64,000 nt of DNA from Dorea sp. AM10-31. Lineage in GTDB: Bacteria > Bacillota > Clostridia > Lachnospirales > Lachnospiraceae. The DNA lies in assembly GCF_003435815.1 (NCBI RefSeq), contig NZ_QTUV01000004.1:141673-205672 (forward strand), in the 5' to 3' direction. Positions 46,145-55,303 of this stretch are shown here, piece by piece (position 1 is the stretch's first letter; each line of letters opens with the position of its first letter). A program made the position numbers and the translations under genes. The notes under the pieces are model-generated. The model was not told where the DNA came from, did not search any database, and was given only the letters and a program-made list of their open reading frames with translations.

Positions 46145-47962
46145 ATGAAACTGGACAATATGTTTAAAAAGACCAGGCAGATTTCTGGAAGAAAAAATTA
46201 TATTCATCTGGGTGGCAGAAAACCGGAAGTGCCGGAAGGATTATTGCGCAAATGCAACAAATGCGGCGGTGCAATTATAGCGGAAGATGTAAAAAGAGAG
46301 TATTTTATCTGCCCGAAATGCGGAGGGTATTTCCGTGTGCATGCATACCGCAGGATAGAAATGATCGCAGATGAAAATTCCTTTGAAGAGTGGGATATGG
46401 ATCTTCAGACAGAGAATCCACTTGATTATAAAGGCTATGAAGAAAAAATTGAAAAACTGCAGGAAAAGACAGGACTTAGGGAAGCCGTTGTAACAGGAAA
46501 AGCAACGATTCTTGGACAACCCGCCGTACTGGCAGTCTGCGATGGCAGATTTATGATGGCAAGTATGGGAGAAATTGTCGGAGAAAAAATTACAAGAGCA
46601 GTAGAACGCGCCACAAGGCAGGAATTGCCGGTTATTATATTTGCATGTTCCGGAGGTGCCAGAATGCAGGAAGGAATCGTGTCCCTTATGCAAATGGCGA
46701 AGACATCCGCAGCATTGAAGCGTCACAGCGATGCGGGACTTTTATACATCAGTGTCTTGACAGATCCAACAACCGGTGGTGTAACTGCAAGTTTTGCAAT
46801 GCTGGGAGATATTATACTGGCAGAACCAAAGGCACTGATCGGCTTTGCAGGGCCGCGTGTGATTGAGCAGACAATCGGACAGAAACTGCCAAAAGGTTTC
46901 CAACGTTCGGAATTTCTGCTGGAGCATGGATTTATTGATCAGATCGTAGAACGTCCAAAGATGCGGGAGACATTAGGCAGAATTCTGGAATTTCACGGGA
47001 AAGTGCAGACTGACATAGAAGATACAATAGATAAGACGGCAGGGGAGACAGCAAGTCAGACAGGAGATCAGGCGGTAGACCGGGCAACAGGTAAGATGGT
47101 AAGTAAGACAACGGTTCATACAGCGGATGAGATAAAGAGTAATGACTCAGAAGATATCGTAGATATGGCACAGACTCAGAAGATAAATGCATGGGACCGC
47201 GTCCTTCTGTCCCGTAGGAAAAACCGTCCGGTTGGCAGTGACTACATACGGATGCTGTTCCAGGACTTCACAGAATTTCACGGAGACCGTCTCTATGGAG
47301 ATGATCCGGCGATCATTGGCGGGATCGCATATTTTAAAGAGCGACCGGTGACTGTGATCGCACAGGAAAAAGGAACAAACACCAAAGAAAATATTATGCG
47401 CAATTTTGCTATGCCATCCCCGGAAGGCTACAGGAAAGCATTGCGTCTTATGAAACAGGCAGAAAAATTCCACCGTCCGGTAATCTGTTTTGTAGATACA
47501 CCGGGAGCATTTTGTGGACTGGAAGCAGAAGAACGTGGACAGGGAGAAGCAATTGCGAGAAATTTATATGAACTTTCCGGTTTAAAAACGCCGGTACTCT
47601 CAATTGTGATCGGTGAAGGTGGAAGTGGCGGAGCACTTGCGCTGGCAGTCGCAGATGAAGTGTGGATGCTGGAAAATTCCATTTATTCGATTCTTTCACC
47701 GGAAGGATTTGCAAGCATTTTGTGGAAAGACAGCACGAAAGCAAAAGAAGCGGCAAAAGTGATGAAGCTGACAGCAGATGATCTGAAGAAAATGGGCGTG
47801 ATTGAATGTGTGCTGGAAGAGCCGGAACAATATACGGTACAGACGATGAAACCAGTTGCAGATCAGCTCCGGGGAAAAGTAGAGGCGTTTATAGAAAATT
47901 ATGAGCAAATGCCGGAGCAAAAACTGACAGAACACAGATATCAGCGTTTCCGTAAGATGTAA
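46145..47962 (+). CDS. accDA: Fused acetyl-CoA carboxylase carboxyltransferase beta-alpha
   Basis: 605 residues. The N-terminal half is AccD, with a zinc ribbon (CNKCGG and CPKCGG, about residues 37-61) and the ACSGGARMQEG carboxyltransferase core. The C-terminal half (about 355-605) is AccA, with EFHGDRLYGDDPAIIGG and GEGGSGGALA. In most bacteria these are two genes. The joining segment (about 288-350) is Thr/Asp/Gln-rich and of low complexity (DKTAGETASQTGDQAVDR), as expected for a flexible tether. One open frame runs throughout with no frameshift. The fused enzyme transfers CO2 from biotin to acetyl-CoA. Confidence 0.93.
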   Translation: MKLDNMFKKTRQISGRKNYIHLGGRKPEVPEGLLRKCNKCGGAIIAEDVKREYFICPKCGGYFRVHAYRRIEMIADENSFEEWDMDLQTENPLDYKGYEEKIEKLQEKTGLREAVVTGKATILGQPAVLAVCDGRFMMASMGEIVGEKITRAVERATRQELPVIIFACSGGARMQEGIVSLMQMAKTSAALKRHSDAGLLYISVLTDPTTGGVTASFAMLGDIILAEPKALIGFAGPRVIEQTIGQKLPKGFQRSEFLLEHGFIDQIVERPKMRETLGRILEFHGKVQTDIEDTIDKTAGETASQTGDQAVDRATGKMVSKTTVHTADEIKSNDSEDIVDMAQTQKINAWDRVLLSRRKNRPVGSDYIRMLFQDFTEFHGDRLYGDDPAIIGGIAYFKERPVTVIAQEKGTNTKENIMRNFAMPSPEGYRKALRLMKQAEKFHRPVICFVDTPGAFCGLEAEERGQGEAIARNLYELSGLKTPVLSIVIGEGGSGGALALAVADEVWMLENSIYSILSPEGFASILWKDSTKAKEAAKVMKLTADDLKKMGVIECVLEEPEQYTVQTMKPVADQLRGKVEAFIENYEQMPEQKLTEHRYQRFRKM

Positions 47963-47997
47963 GGAAACACAGATATTTGCACATTAAGGAGCAAAAT

Positions 47998-49116
47998 ATG
48001 GACTATAAACCATTAAAAATAGGAAATTTGACAGCAAAAGTTCCAGTGATACAAGGTGGAATGGGAATCGGGATCAGCCTTGGAAATCTTGCCGGAACTG
48101 TTGCAAAAGTGGGCGGCATAGGGATTATCTCTGCCGCCCAGATTGGTTTTAAAGAAGCGGATTTTGATCAGAATCCGGAAAAAGCCAATTTAAGAACGAT
48201 TCAGAAAGAATACGAGAAAGCGAGAAAGATTGCGCCGGACGGCGTGATTGGTTTTAATATCATGGTAGCAATGCGCCACTATGAAAAATATGTAGAAGCG
48301 GCGATACAGGCAGGTACAGATCTTATTATTTCCGGAGCAGGACTTCCGATGGATCTGCCGAAAATAGCAGGAGCAAGTCAGGTGAAACTTGCGCCGATCG
48401 TTTCGTCAGAAAAATCCGCACGTGTGATTTTCAGATATTGGGAGAAAAAATATAAACGGCAGCCGGATCTGGTAGTAATAGAAGGACCGCTCGCAGGTGG
48501 ACACCTCGGATTTTCTGTGGAAGAATTGGAAATGTATGAAGCAGAATGTGGAAATCTGTGCCATGGTTCTGTAAATAGCGGATCTGAAAATCGTGGGAAA
48601 AAGAAATATGAAGATGAAGTCAGAAAGATTCTGGAAACAGTGAAAATTTACGAAGAAAAATGCGATCATGAAATTCCGGTTGTACTCGCCGGCGGTATAG
48701 ATGATGCGTCAAAAGTGAAAGAAGCATTTGCACTTGGAGTGGACGGCGTACAGGTTGCAACAAGGTTTGTGACAACGAAAGAATGTGATGCGGATATTCG
48801 TTATAAACAGGCGTATCTGGATGCAAAGAAAGAAGATATTGTAATTGTGAAAAGCCCGGTGGGCATGCCGGGGCGGGCAATATTAAATTCATTTCAGAAA
48901 AAGGTGCGTGCCGGTGAGAAAATCCCACACAGTCCATGTCACGGATGTCTGCACAAATGCAATCCAGCAGAAATTCCGTATTGTATTACAGATGCGTTGA
49001 TCCATGCTGCTAAAGGAGAAGTGGAAGATGCACTTTTATTTTGTGGTGCAAATGCATATAAGGCGACGAAAATAGAAACGGTTGAAGAGGTGATACAAGA
49101 TTTGTTTAAGGCTTGA
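47998..49116 (+). CDS. Nitronate monooxygenase/FabK-like flavoprotein
   Basis: 372 residues from ATG 47998 (AAGGAG six bases upstream). Same TIM-barrel family as fabK: PVIQGGMGIGISLGNLAG, ISGAGLPMDLP, EGPLAGGHLGF and AGGIDDASKV. It differs in a spacer loop and in a C-terminal Cys cluster, C-x2-C-x3-C-x7-C (CHGCLHKCNPAEIPYC), that could bind metal. Reported family members oxidise nitronates with FMN; a second enoyl reductase or fatty-acid related role is suggested only by its place in the fab operon. Confidence 0.82.
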   Translation: MDYKPLKIGNLTAKVPVIQGGMGIGISLGNLAGTVAKVGGIGIISAAQIGFKEADFDQNPEKANLRTIQKEYEKARKIAPDGVIGFNIMVAMRHYEKYVEAAIQAGTDLIISGAGLPMDLPKIAGASQVKLAPIVSSEKSARVIFRYWEKKYKRQPDLVVIEGPLAGGHLGFSVEELEMYEAECGNLCHGSVNSGSENRGKKKYEDEVRKILETVKIYEEKCDHEIPVVLAGGIDDASKVKEAFALGVDGVQVATRFVTTKECDADIRYKQAYLDAKKEDIVIVKSPVGMPGRAILNSFQKKVRAGEKIPHSPCHGCLHKCNPAEIPYCITDALIHAAKGEVEDALLFCGANAYKATKIETVEEVIQDLFKA

Positions 49117-49223
49117 TTCTGCCTGGAGTGATGGATATAATAAAAGTATGAGAAGTTGCCTGAATGAAGGCAGCCAAGGAATGGCACGGGAGGAAAGTGC
49201 CAGGGAATGAAGAGGGATAAAAC

Positions 49224-49682
49224 ATGGAAGATGCTTACAAGGTGATCAATGACACGTTAGTTTCGCTGATCAATGAGATATGGCGCTTAGAGGAAAAAGC
49301 CATCATTACCGAAGAATTTAAAGATATTTCGAACAACGATATGCATGTTATTGAGGCAATCGGACTTGGAGAAGGTGGCAATATGTCTTCGATAGCCAGA
49401 AAGCTAAATGTAACGGTCGGAACATTAACGACAGCAATGAACAGCCTTGTGAACAAAAAGTACGTGACCAGACAGCGCAGCGAAAAAGACAGAAGAGTTG
49501 TATTTGTGAAATTGACAGAGCGTGGAGAACGTGCTTACCATCACCATGCAGATTATCACAGACAGATGACAGAGGCAATTTTGGACAAATTGGATGAAAA
49601 AGAATTGCCGGTACTCATCAAGACGTTGGATGCATTGTCAGAATTTTTTAACGGATACAGCGAAGAGCCGGAGAATAAATAA
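49224..49682 (+). CDS. fabT: MarR-family regulator, probable FabT
   Basis: 152 residues, winged helix. The recognition region SSIARKLNVTVGTLTTAMNSLVNKKYV and the wing RQRSEKDRRVVFVKLTE fit MarR/FabT. In streptococci FabT sits with the fab genes and, with acyl-ACP as corepressor, represses them by binding TTTGAnnnTCAAA. Two such palindromes flank the promoter 11 kb upstream, so this operon-terminal gene is likely its repressor. GAGGGATAAAAC precedes the start. Confidence 0.82.
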   Translation: MEDAYKVINDTLVSLINEIWRLEEKAIITEEFKDISNNDMHVIEAIGLGEGGNMSSIARKLNVTVGTLTTAMNSLVNKKYVTRQRSEKDRRVVFVKLTERGERAYHHHADYHRQMTEAILDKLDEKELPVLIKTLDALSEFFNGYSEEPENK

Positions 49683-49821
49683 TCTCACGGCATGAATTGC
49701 TTTGCGCCAGGAGTAATTTCACAGTGTGAAATGCTTTCAGGCAGAAGTAATGAACGAGAGCGTATATATGAGAATAAAACATTCACGAGAACAGGCAGGA
49801 AGAAAGAGGCAGAATACAGGC

Positions 49822-50487
49822 ATGATAAAAGGCGTAATTTTTGACATGGATGGCACCATGTTTGATACGGAGCGATTATCCAGCTATTGTTGGAAGAGAA
49901 CAGGAGAGAATCTTGGAATTAATGTAACAGACGAATTGATGAATGACTGCAGAGGGAAGAACCCTGCAGTCATTCGTAGATTATATATGGAAGCATTTGG
50001 AGAGACATTCAACTATGACGCTGCAAGAGCTGCCAAGCATGTAATTTTTAATGAGATTATAGCCGGAGATGGTGTACCGGTCAAAAAGGGATTAGAGGAA
50101 TTGCTTGGTTATCTTGAAAAACAGGAAATTAAAAAAGCAGTGGCAACATCCACAGAAAAGAAACGTGCAAGCAAACTTTTGCAGGATGCGGGCGTGTATG
50201 AGAAAATGGACGCATTTGTCTATGGTGATGAGATTAAAGAAAGCAAACCGGATCCGGAGATTTTCCGTGTAGCGGCAGAGAAAATCGGATGTAAGCCAGA
50301 AGAATGTCTTGTATTAGAAGACAGTGAAGCAGGACTTCGCGCAGGAATCGCACTTGGCGGTGCAATTATTTATATTCCGGATATTGCAATTGTGCCGGAA
50401 CAAGTGACAGCGAAAGTGACAGAAACACTTGCAGATCTGGGGAAAGTGATTGGGTGGTTGGAAGCACATAGATGTAATGCAAAATGA
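49822..50487 (+). CDS. HAD-superfamily phosphatase (beta-phosphoglucomutase-like)
   Basis: 221 residues. Motif I FDMDGTMFDTE, motif II ATSTEKK, motif III Lys in KESKPDPEIF and motif IV EDSEAGLRAG are intact, with a helical cap. Substrate cannot be told from sequence. The start is uncertain: the frame begins at 49726 and no strong ribosome site exists; 49822 gives the normal family N-terminus. Confidence 0.85.
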   Translation: MIKGVIFDMDGTMFDTERLSSYCWKRTGENLGINVTDELMNDCRGKNPAVIRRLYMEAFGETFNYDAARAAKHVIFNEIIAGDGVPVKKGLEELLGYLEKQEIKKAVATSTEKKRASKLLQDAGVYEKMDAFVYGDEIKESKPDPEIFRVAAEKIGCKPEECLVLEDSEAGLRAGIALGGAIIYIPDIAIVPEQVTAKVTETLADLGKVIGWLEAHRCNAK

Positions 50488-50541
50488 TATCGGTAGTATA
50501 TGGATACCTTGTGAAAAAGATAAATCAGGAGGTGCATGATT

Positions 50542-51276
50542 ATGCAGGAACAATGGAAAGAACAGATTACACAGTTGCAGAAAATGATTGATGATTCAGA
50601 CCGTATTGTATTTTTCGGAGGCGCCGGCGTTTCGACGGAAAGTAACATTCCGGATTTCCGGAGTGCAGATGGATTGTATCATCAGAATTATAAGTATACA
50701 CCGGAGCAGATTGTAAGCCACAGTTTTTTTATGCATAACCCGGAAGGATTCTATGAATTTTACAAAGAAAAGATGATGTATCTGAACGCGAAACCGAATG
50801 CAGCACATAAGAAAATCGCAGAACTGGAAGCAGCAGGAAAGCTGACTGCTGTGATCACACAGAATATTGACGGACTTCATCAGGCAGCAGGAAGTAAGAA
50901 TGTACTGGAACTGCACGGAAGTATACACCGTAATTACTGTATGGAATGTGGCAGATTTTATGATGCAGCATATGTGAAAAATGCGGAGGGGATTCCGCAT
51001 TGCGAGTGTGGCGGAATGATCAAACCGGATGTGGTCCTTTATGAAGAAGGACTGGATCCGGAAGTAATCCAGAAAAGCATCCGTGCGATCAGTGAAGCTG
51101 ATATGCTCATTATCGGTGGCACATCTCTGGTTGTATATCCGGCAGCCGGATTTATCGATTATTTCCATGGTAAACACCTGGTTGTGATCAATAAAAGCGA
51201 GACAGCGAGATCTGTCGGAGCAGATCTTACCATTGCAGCTCCGATCGGGGAGATTATGGATGCGGTTGTTGTGTAA
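50542..51276 (+). CDS. cobB: NAD-dependent protein deacylase (sirtuin)
   Basis: 244 residues. GAGVSTESNIPDFRS, TQNIDGLH and the catalytic His in ELHGS are present, with a zinc site CMEC...CEC (about residues 131-153). Sirtuins remove acyl groups from lysine using NAD+. AGGAGGT lies eight bases before ATG 50542; ATG 50536 is too close to it. Followed by a terminator. Confidence 0.94.
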   Translation: MQEQWKEQITQLQKMIDDSDRIVFFGGAGVSTESNIPDFRSADGLYHQNYKYTPEQIVSHSFFMHNPEGFYEFYKEKMMYLNAKPNAAHKKIAELEAAGKLTAVITQNIDGLHQAAGSKNVLELHGSIHRNYCMECGRFYDAAYVKNAEGIPHCECGGMIKPDVVLYEEGLDPEVIQKSIRAISEADMLIIGGTSLVVYPAAGFIDYFHGKHLVVINKSETARSVGADLTIAAPIGEIMDAVVV

Positions 51277-51317
51277 ACTCATTATATATAAATGAATATA
51301 GGTAAATAAAAGTAAAG

Positions 51318-51376
51318 AAAAAAAGACGGTGGTTTGCAGAATAGTACGAAATGTAACCGATCGTCTTTTTTATTTT
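51318..51376. terminator. Rho-independent terminator
   Basis: AAAAAGACG pairs with CGTCTTTTT around an imperfect GTT/AAC inner stem; T-runs on both strands. Confidence 0.7.
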
Positions 51377-51545
51377 ATTAAAAGTAGTTGTGATACTCAA
51401 TCTTTTCATAGATAAATATAGAATTACAATGTACTGTATTAAGATAATCCAGGCTGACATCAAATAAATCAACGACATAGATAATCTTTCTGGAAGTTAA
51501 CATCTTAACCCTTGCCTCATTTTATTTCATATGCTAAAATACAAC

Positions 51546-51580
51546 CGTTATATTTTGAAAAACATAACGAAACTTATAAT
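51546..51580 (+). promoter_or_regulatory. ModE-type operator overlapping the promoter of the modE-like gene
   Basis: CGTTATATTTT and AAAACATAACG form a near-perfect 24-bp inverted repeat at 51546-51569, resembling the ModE box (CGTTATAT...ATATAACG). A promoter, TTTTGA (51553-51558), 16 bases, TATAAT (51575-51580), runs through it, so a bound regulator should block transcription. Confidence 0.7.
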
Positions 51581-51633
51581 AAATATATTCATAAAACGAT
51601 TTTATTAAATGGATTTTTCGGAGAAACACTACT

Positions 51634-52104
51634 ATGAAAGACACGAACACGATAAACAACTGCATCCATCCCAAGATCCGTCTGCGTTTTGACACGCAGG
51701 AAAAGTTCTTCGGACCGGGCGTGTGTGAACTTCTGGAATTGATTGATGAGACCGGTTCTGTGCAAAAAGCGTGTGCACGGATGGAACTTTCTTATTCCAA
51801 GGGGAGCAAGATGTTAAAAAAACTGGATCAGGTGATTGGTATATCTATAGTAGAACGCTGGACAGGTGGCGCAGGTGGCGGAGGCGCAAGGCTGACAGAA
51901 GCCGGTAAAAAGCTGGTCAAAACTTATCGTAAGATGGAAACAGAAGTGCAAAAAGCCGCTGAAGATGCCTTTTATAAGTATTACGGCGAAGATTTTCGGA
52001 ATGCGATCACAATAAACAGCTCAATCACAGAAGAAAGCGTTATTAGTCTGGAAAAAGCAATCATAGACATACAGACAGGAGGAACTACAGATGAAGCTGA
52101 TTAA
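51634..52104 (+). CDS. ModE-like molybdate/tungstate-responsive regulator
   Basis: 156 residues, LysR-like winged HTH as in the ModE N-terminal domain (FGPGVCELLELIDETGSVQKAC, then MELSYSKGSKMLKKLDQ and the glycine-rich turn GGAGGGGARLTEAGK). The C-terminal molybdate-binding TOBE pair of E. coli ModE is missing, so ligand sensing, if any, must differ. It overlaps the next gene by 14 bp and heads the molybdenum locus. Confidence 0.82.
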   Translation: MKDTNTINNCIHPKIRLRFDTQEKFFGPGVCELLELIDETGSVQKACARMELSYSKGSKMLKKLDQVIGISIVERWTGGAGGGGARLTEAGKKLVKTYRKMETEVQKAAEDAFYKYYGEDFRNAITINSSITEESVISLEKAIIDIQTGGTTDEAD

Positions 52105-53134
52105 AACGGAAGATGCAGTCGGACATGTATTGTGCCACGATATCACACAGATTATCAAAGGCGTGACGAAGGACGCAGTATTCCGCAAAGGTCATATTGT
52201 GACAGAAGAAGATATCCCGGTTCTGTTATCTGTTGGAAAAGAGAATCTCTATGTCTGGGAAAAGGAAGAAGGCATGCTGCATGAAAATGATGCGGCAGAG
52301 ATCTTACGCCAGATTTGCCAGGGAGAACATATGCATCCATCAGATGTCAAAGAAGGGAAAATTGAACTGATTGCGGATATAGATGGTGTATTGAAGATTG
52401 AACGGGAGAAATTACGGAAAGTCAATAGTCTTGGCGAGATAATGATCGCCAGCAGACACGGCGATTTTCCAGTAAAAAAAGGCGATAAATTAGCCGGAAC
52501 AAGAGTAATCCCACTGGTGATTAGTGAAGAAAAAATGCAGCAGGCAAAAGATGTGACAGCAGGAGGAGCAATTTTCAACATCCTTCCTTATAAAAAGAAG
52601 AAAGCAGGTATTGTTACAACTGGAAGTGAAGTCTATTATCACAGGATCAAGGATACATTTACGCCGGTGATCGAAGAAAAACTGGCTGAATACGATATAG
52701 AGATTGGTGGACACGAGATTTGCAATGATGATCCGCAGATGATTGAAAATGCAATTCGTAGCTTATTAGCAGATGGATGTAACATGATTGTCTGTACCGG
52801 TGGAATGAGCGTAGATCCGGATGACCGGACTCCGTATGCAATCCGGCAGGTGACAGGCGAGATTGTGAGTTACGGCGCACCGGTTCTCCCGGGAGCCATG
52901 TTCCTGCTTGCATATTATAGAGAAGAAGGAAAAGAAGTAACTCCAGTCTTAGGACTTCCGGGATGTGTCATGTATTCTAAACGAACGATTTTCGATCTTG
53001 TACTTCCGAGATTGACTGTCGGTGAAATATTAACAGCAGAAGATTTGAATACACTTGGAGAAGGTGGTTTATGTCTGAATTGTCCGGAATGCATCTTCCC
53101 GAATTGTGGTTTCGGTAAAGGAGGCACCCGGTAA
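52091..53134 (+). CDS. Molybdopterin-binding protein (MoeA/MogA superfamily)
   Basis: 347 residues. The MoCF-like core TGSEVYYHRIKDTF followed by TGGMSVDPDDRTP and GLPGCVMYSKRTIFD binds molybdopterin. An N-terminal region (VGHVLCHDITQI, FRKGHIV) resembles MoeA domain 1 but the MoeA domain 4 is absent. It ends in a Cys-rich tail CLNCPECIFPNC. Similar proteins occur in clostridial clusters for molybdenum hydroxylases and aldehyde oxidoreductases. ATG lies inside the modE-like gene; its stop overlaps the next start by one base. Confidence 0.82.
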   Translation: MKLIKTEDAVGHVLCHDITQIIKGVTKDAVFRKGHIVTEEDIPVLLSVGKENLYVWEKEEGMLHENDAAEILRQICQGEHMHPSDVKEGKIELIADIDGVLKIEREKLRKVNSLGEIMIASRHGDFPVKKGDKLAGTRVIPLVISEEKMQQAKDVTAGGAIFNILPYKKKKAGIVTTGSEVYYHRIKDTFTPVIEEKLAEYDIEIGGHEICNDDPQMIENAIRSLLADGCNMIVCTGGMSVDPDDRTPYAIRQVTGEIVSYGAPVLPGAMFLLAYYREEGKEVTPVLGLPGCVMYSKRTIFDLVLPRLTVGEILTAEDLNTLGEGGLCLNCPECIFPNCGFGKGGTR

Positions 53135-54249
53135 TGGTAGATGTAAAAAGCAGAGCGACTGACATGTGGGCATTATTCGAGGCAATTGATCAGTGTGAAC
53201 CGGATGTGGAAAAACAGGTACTTACAAGCTTGCAAACAGAATATCTGGGTGAGAAGTGCCTTGTGGCAGATCATAAAATTGTATGGGAATCGGATGCACA
53301 AGAACGCTATGCCAGATATTTTAGAGAACACCCGGAAGAACTTCATAAGCTGGATATAAGTGGAAAGATACAGCTTTCAGATGAACAAGTATTTTGTGAT
53401 ACATTAGGCAATGAAAAGAAACTTGTCATTTGCGGTGGCGGACATGTTTCCATTCCGGTAATCCGTATGGGGCGGATGATCGGCTGTCATGTGATTGTTT
53501 TGGAAGACCGACCGAAATTTGCGGATGCGGCGAGAAAAGCAGGAGCAGATGAAGTATACTGCGAAGCATTTGCGGATGGTCTGCAGAGAATCGACGGAGA
53601 TGCAGACACTTATTTCGTCATTGTGACAAGAGGACATCGCTATGATGAAGAGTGCCTGGAGCAGATTACAAAGAAAAGACATGCATACATTGGAATGATC
53701 GGAAGCCGCAGACGCATTGCGATGGTAAAAGAACACTTACTGGAAAAAGGCTGCGATCAGGCTGTGCTGGATGAGATCTATTCACCGATCGGGTTAAATA
53801 TCGGGGCAGAGACACCGGAAGAAATCGGTGTTGCGATCATTGCAGAGATCATAGAAGTAAAAAATAAGAAGAAACGCACCTACGGCTATTCCAAAGAAAT
53901 CCGTAAGGCGATAGAAAATGATACAGATTATGGACAGAAAGTCTTAGCAACAATTATAGATAGAAAAGGTTCTGCGCCACAGGGCGTTGGCGTGAAGATG
54001 CTGATCTGCGAAAACGGAACCTGTGTTGGCACGATTGGTGGAGGCTGTATGGAAGCCGGAGTTGTGCAGAAAGCAAGACTGCTGATGTCAAAAGCCCGGA
54101 CATTAACTACTACACAGCCGCAAAGTGGGAAGGACGAAACAGACACAGCCAGCATTTATTCTGTAGATTTGCAAAATGCAGACGCAGGTGAAGAAGGCAT
54201 GGTGTGCGGGGGCTCTGTAAAAGTATTGCTAGAACTTCTTGAGGAGTAA
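53134..54249 (+). CDS. XdhC-family molybdoenzyme maturation factor, domain order reversed
   Basis: 371 residues. XdhC proteins chaperone sulfurated molybdenum cofactor into hydroxylases. Here a Rossmann domain comes first (CGGGHVSIPVIRMG, about 88-250) and the CoxI-type domain second (GSAPQGVGVKMLI, GTIGGGCMEAG, MVCGGSVK, about 265-371). That is the opposite of the usual XdhC. Such reversed proteins have been associated with aldehyde oxidoreductase maturation. No target oxidoreductase is in the window. The one-base overlap suggests coupling with the preceding gene. Confidence 0.82.
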   Translation: MVDVKSRATDMWALFEAIDQCEPDVEKQVLTSLQTEYLGEKCLVADHKIVWESDAQERYARYFREHPEELHKLDISGKIQLSDEQVFCDTLGNEKKLVICGGGHVSIPVIRMGRMIGCHVIVLEDRPKFADAARKAGADEVYCEAFADGLQRIDGDADTYFVIVTRGHRYDEECLEQITKKRHAYIGMIGSRRRIAMVKEHLLEKGCDQAVLDEIYSPIGLNIGAETPEEIGVAIIAEIIEVKNKKKRTYGYSKEIRKAIENDTDYGQKVLATIIDRKGSAPQGVGVKMLICENGTCVGTIGGGCMEAGVVQKARLLMSKARTLTTTQPQSGKDETDTASIYSVDLQNADAGEEGMVCGGSVKVLLELLEE

Positions 54250-54333
54250 GAATGTAAAACAATCATTGATAGACAGCCTTCCCAGAGAACAAAGAGAACA
54301 AGAAGGAAGAGAGCAAGGAGCGAGATAGAAGAA

Positions 54334-55299
54334 ATGAAGGATTTATGTGGCAGAGAAATCAATTATATGCGTATTTCAATTACTGACCGGTGCAATTTGC
54401 GCTGCCAATATTGTATGCCGGACGGAATAGAGCTCTGCCCTATGAAAGACCTTCTGACTTATGAAGAGATTGTAAGTGTCTGTCAGGAAGCAGTTTCACT
54501 TGGCATTCATAAATTCAAAATTACCGGTGGTGAACCGCTTGTGCGAAGAGGCTGTGCAGATCTGATCCGGATGATTTATGAGATTCCAGGTACAGAGGAA
54601 GTCACACTTACAACAAATGGTGTGCTGCTTGAAAAATATTTACCGGAACTTTGGAATGCCGGTCTTCGGAGTGTCAACATCAGTCTGGACACATTAGATC
54701 AGAAAGTTTATACAGAGATTACCGGATTTCCAATGTTGGATCAGGTGCTGCAGTCGCTGAAAGCTGCAATGAAGATGGGAATGCATGTGAAGACCAACAC
54801 GATTTTACAAAGAGGGCGAAATGAATCTTCATGGAAGGAATTACTGATTCTGGCGAAAGATATTCCTGTCGATGTCCGGTTTCTGGAACTCATGCCAATC
54901 GGAGAAGGAAAAGAAGGAGAAACGATTTCCAATACAACGCTGTTTCAGAAAATAAAAGAAATCTATCCGGATATAAAACCGGATGAAAGAAAGCACGGAA
55001 ATGGACCGGCAATCTATTATAAAATTCCTGGGTTTGAAGGAAGTATAGGATTTATCAGTGCAATACATGGTGTGTTCTGTGATTCCTGTAACCGATTGCG
55101 CATGACATCTACAGGCGAATTAAAACCATGTCTCTGTTATGATGAAACGATATCTGTGCGTGATGTAGCAAGATGCGGTGATTCGGAAAAAATCAGAGAA
55201 AATATAAAGCATGCAATACAAATAAAACCGAAAAAACATTGTTTTTCAGAGATTGAAAAAGTGTCGGAAAAGAAAAAAATGGCACAGATCGGAGGGTAA
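54334..55299 (+). CDS. moaA: GTP 3',8-cyclase MoaA
   Basis: 321 residues. Radical SAM CNLRCQYC near the N-terminus, the C-terminal second cluster motif CDSCNRLRMTSTG...CLC and the terminal Gly-Gly (QIGG) are present, so the enzyme looks complete. It makes the first intermediate of molybdopterin from GTP. moaC, moaD and moaE are absent from this stretch. Confidence 0.95.
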   Translation: MKDLCGREINYMRISITDRCNLRCQYCMPDGIELCPMKDLLTYEEIVSVCQEAVSLGIHKFKITGGEPLVRRGCADLIRMIYEIPGTEEVTLTTNGVLLEKYLPELWNAGLRSVNISLDTLDQKVYTEITGFPMLDQVLQSLKAAMKMGMHVKTNTILQRGRNESSWKELLILAKDIPVDVRFLELMPIGEGKEGETISNTTLFQKIKEIYPDIKPDERKHGNGPAIYYKIPGFEGSIGFISAIHGVFCDSCNRLRMTSTGELKPCLCYDETISVRDVARCGDSEKIRENIKHAIQIKPKKHCFSEIEKVSEKKKMAQIGG

Positions 55300-55303
55300 A
55301 TCT

